Part shown: one piece after another, positions 63,706 to 64,000 of the stretch | Layout: each line of letters opens with the position of its first letter | Position numbering within the stretch: position 1 is the first letter of the stretch | Origin: Clostridiaceae bacterium | GTDB lineage: Bacteria > Bacillota > Clostridia > Saccharofermentanales > DTU023 | NCBI GenBank assembly: GCA_012841015.1 | Contig: DUVN01000024.1 | Location: 62,001-126,000, forward strand | Direction: 5' to 3' | DNA: 64,000 bases | Notes under the pieces: model-generated | The model's input: only the letters and a program-made list of their open reading frames with translations | Told to the model about the DNA's origin: nothing | Databases searched by the model: none | Made by a program: the position numbers and the translations under genes

Positions 63706-64000
63706 ATGGCGGAAAAGAGCGAAATGAATGAGGGATATCCTGCATACACGTATGACAGGCGACGCATCGCCGTCAAGTCCTTGGATGAATGGACTGATCT
63801 ACGTATGGCAGAGCTGCTCTACCATGTGAGGTCACCTTATTTGCCGAGGTGTCTTGGCAGAACATCTCACGAGAGAGGTGACGGTACTGATCATAGAGCT
63901 GTACGCACACGACTTGACCTCGACGGCCATCAGGAGTGCGAGCGTCTGCCCTTGATTGAGTGTCATCCTGTTCCAACGACGCCGTCGCTTGTTTTCGAAT
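63706..64000 (+). CDS. Unrecognised protein, 5' part only
   Basis: An open frame runs from the ATG at 63706 to the end of the window (98 residues so far) and continues beyond it. GAGAGG lies about ten bases upstream. The sequence starts MAEKSEMNEGYPAYTYDRRR and includes SLDEWTDLRMAELLYHVRSPY. There is no signal peptide or membrane helix in this part. I do not recognise a family. It begins a new transcription unit after the clpX terminator. Confidence 0.5.
   Translation, partial: MAEKSEMNEGYPAYTYDRRRIAVKSLDEWTDLRMAELLYHVRSPYLPRCLGRTSHERGDGTDHRAVRTRLDLDGHQECERLPLIECHPVPTTPSLVFE

Overview
The window looks like a piece of a moderate-GC clostridial chromosome (Firmicutes). Supporting signs are an S-box (SAM-I) riboswitch in front of metK, Gram-positive-type LexA boxes, Mini-RNase III next to rlmB and cysS, a tig-clpP-clpX cluster with lon nearby, a KtrAB-type K+ system, maltodextrin and nucleoside ABC importers, and lipoprotein serpins. 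The Oscillospirales/Saccharofermentans-Fastidiosipila neighbourhood is my best guess, but that is inference. There is no rRNA, CRISPR array, insertion sequence or phage. One tRNA (Arg-ACG) is present.

Layout. 1-5.8 kb: the end of a sugar ABC importer (MalF-like, MalG-like, MsmX-like ATPase), an orphan citrate lyase ligase (citC) and malQ. 6.3-7.6 kb: rpiB-upp from a clear promoter. 7.65-13.1 kb (minus): a compact Tad-like pilus locus with a TadZ-like protein lacking a P-loop, the TadA ATPase, a fused TadB-TadC protein, an Flp1-type pilin and an FHA protein. 13.2-18.6 kb: S-box-metK, recD2, comF-like, ZIP transporter. 18.6-19.7 kb (minus): an Abi_2/AbiF HEPN protein. 20.4-22.1 kb: aldo/keto reductase and a uridine-kinase-like protein. 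22.2-24.1 kb: an SOS unit (two LexA boxes, small protein, DNA polymerase IV, paralogous small protein), then tRNA-Arg. 24.4-33.3 kb (minus): a purine nucleoside uptake and SAM by-product recycling operon (punA, mtnA, ahcY, BMP lipoprotein, deoD, nupO/P/Q-like). 33.7-37.9 kb (minus): unknown lipoprotein, and cysS-mrnC-rlmB with a structured cysS leader. 38-39.6 kb: pssA-psd. 39.5-43 kb (minus): a NuoE/NuoF/NuoG-like electron-transfer module whose third subunit has no catalytic domain. 43.2-46.1 kb: two tandem lipoprotein serpins. 46.1-49.4 kb (minus): GPH sugar transporter and GH13 glucosidase. 49.5-51.9 kb: K+ uptake pair. 52-54.6 kb (minus): nagA and an AI-2E family exporter. 55.3-59.6 kb (minus): lon and a K+/H+ antiporter. 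60-63.6 kb: tig-clpP-clpX. The last 300 bases start an unrecognised gene.

The most unusual structure is a dispersed family of 82-bp intergenic tandem repeats at about 2.4, 19.9 and 54.7 kb. Each unit carries two 25-bp arms in opposite orientation, and the units keep an exact 82-bp period at all three places apart from one shortened step. Other points of interest are the SOS-controlled polymerase flanked by two related small proteins, the TadB-TadC fusion, the catalytic-domain-less electron-transfer subunit, the tandem serpins, several apparently leaderless genes and an orphan terminator upstream of tig. Functionally the window joins sugar import and breakdown (ABC, malQ, GH13, GPH, nagA), nucleoside and methyl-cycle salvage (metK, ahcY, mtnA, punA, deoD, upp, nup), protein quality control (tig, clpXP, lon) and ion homeostasis.
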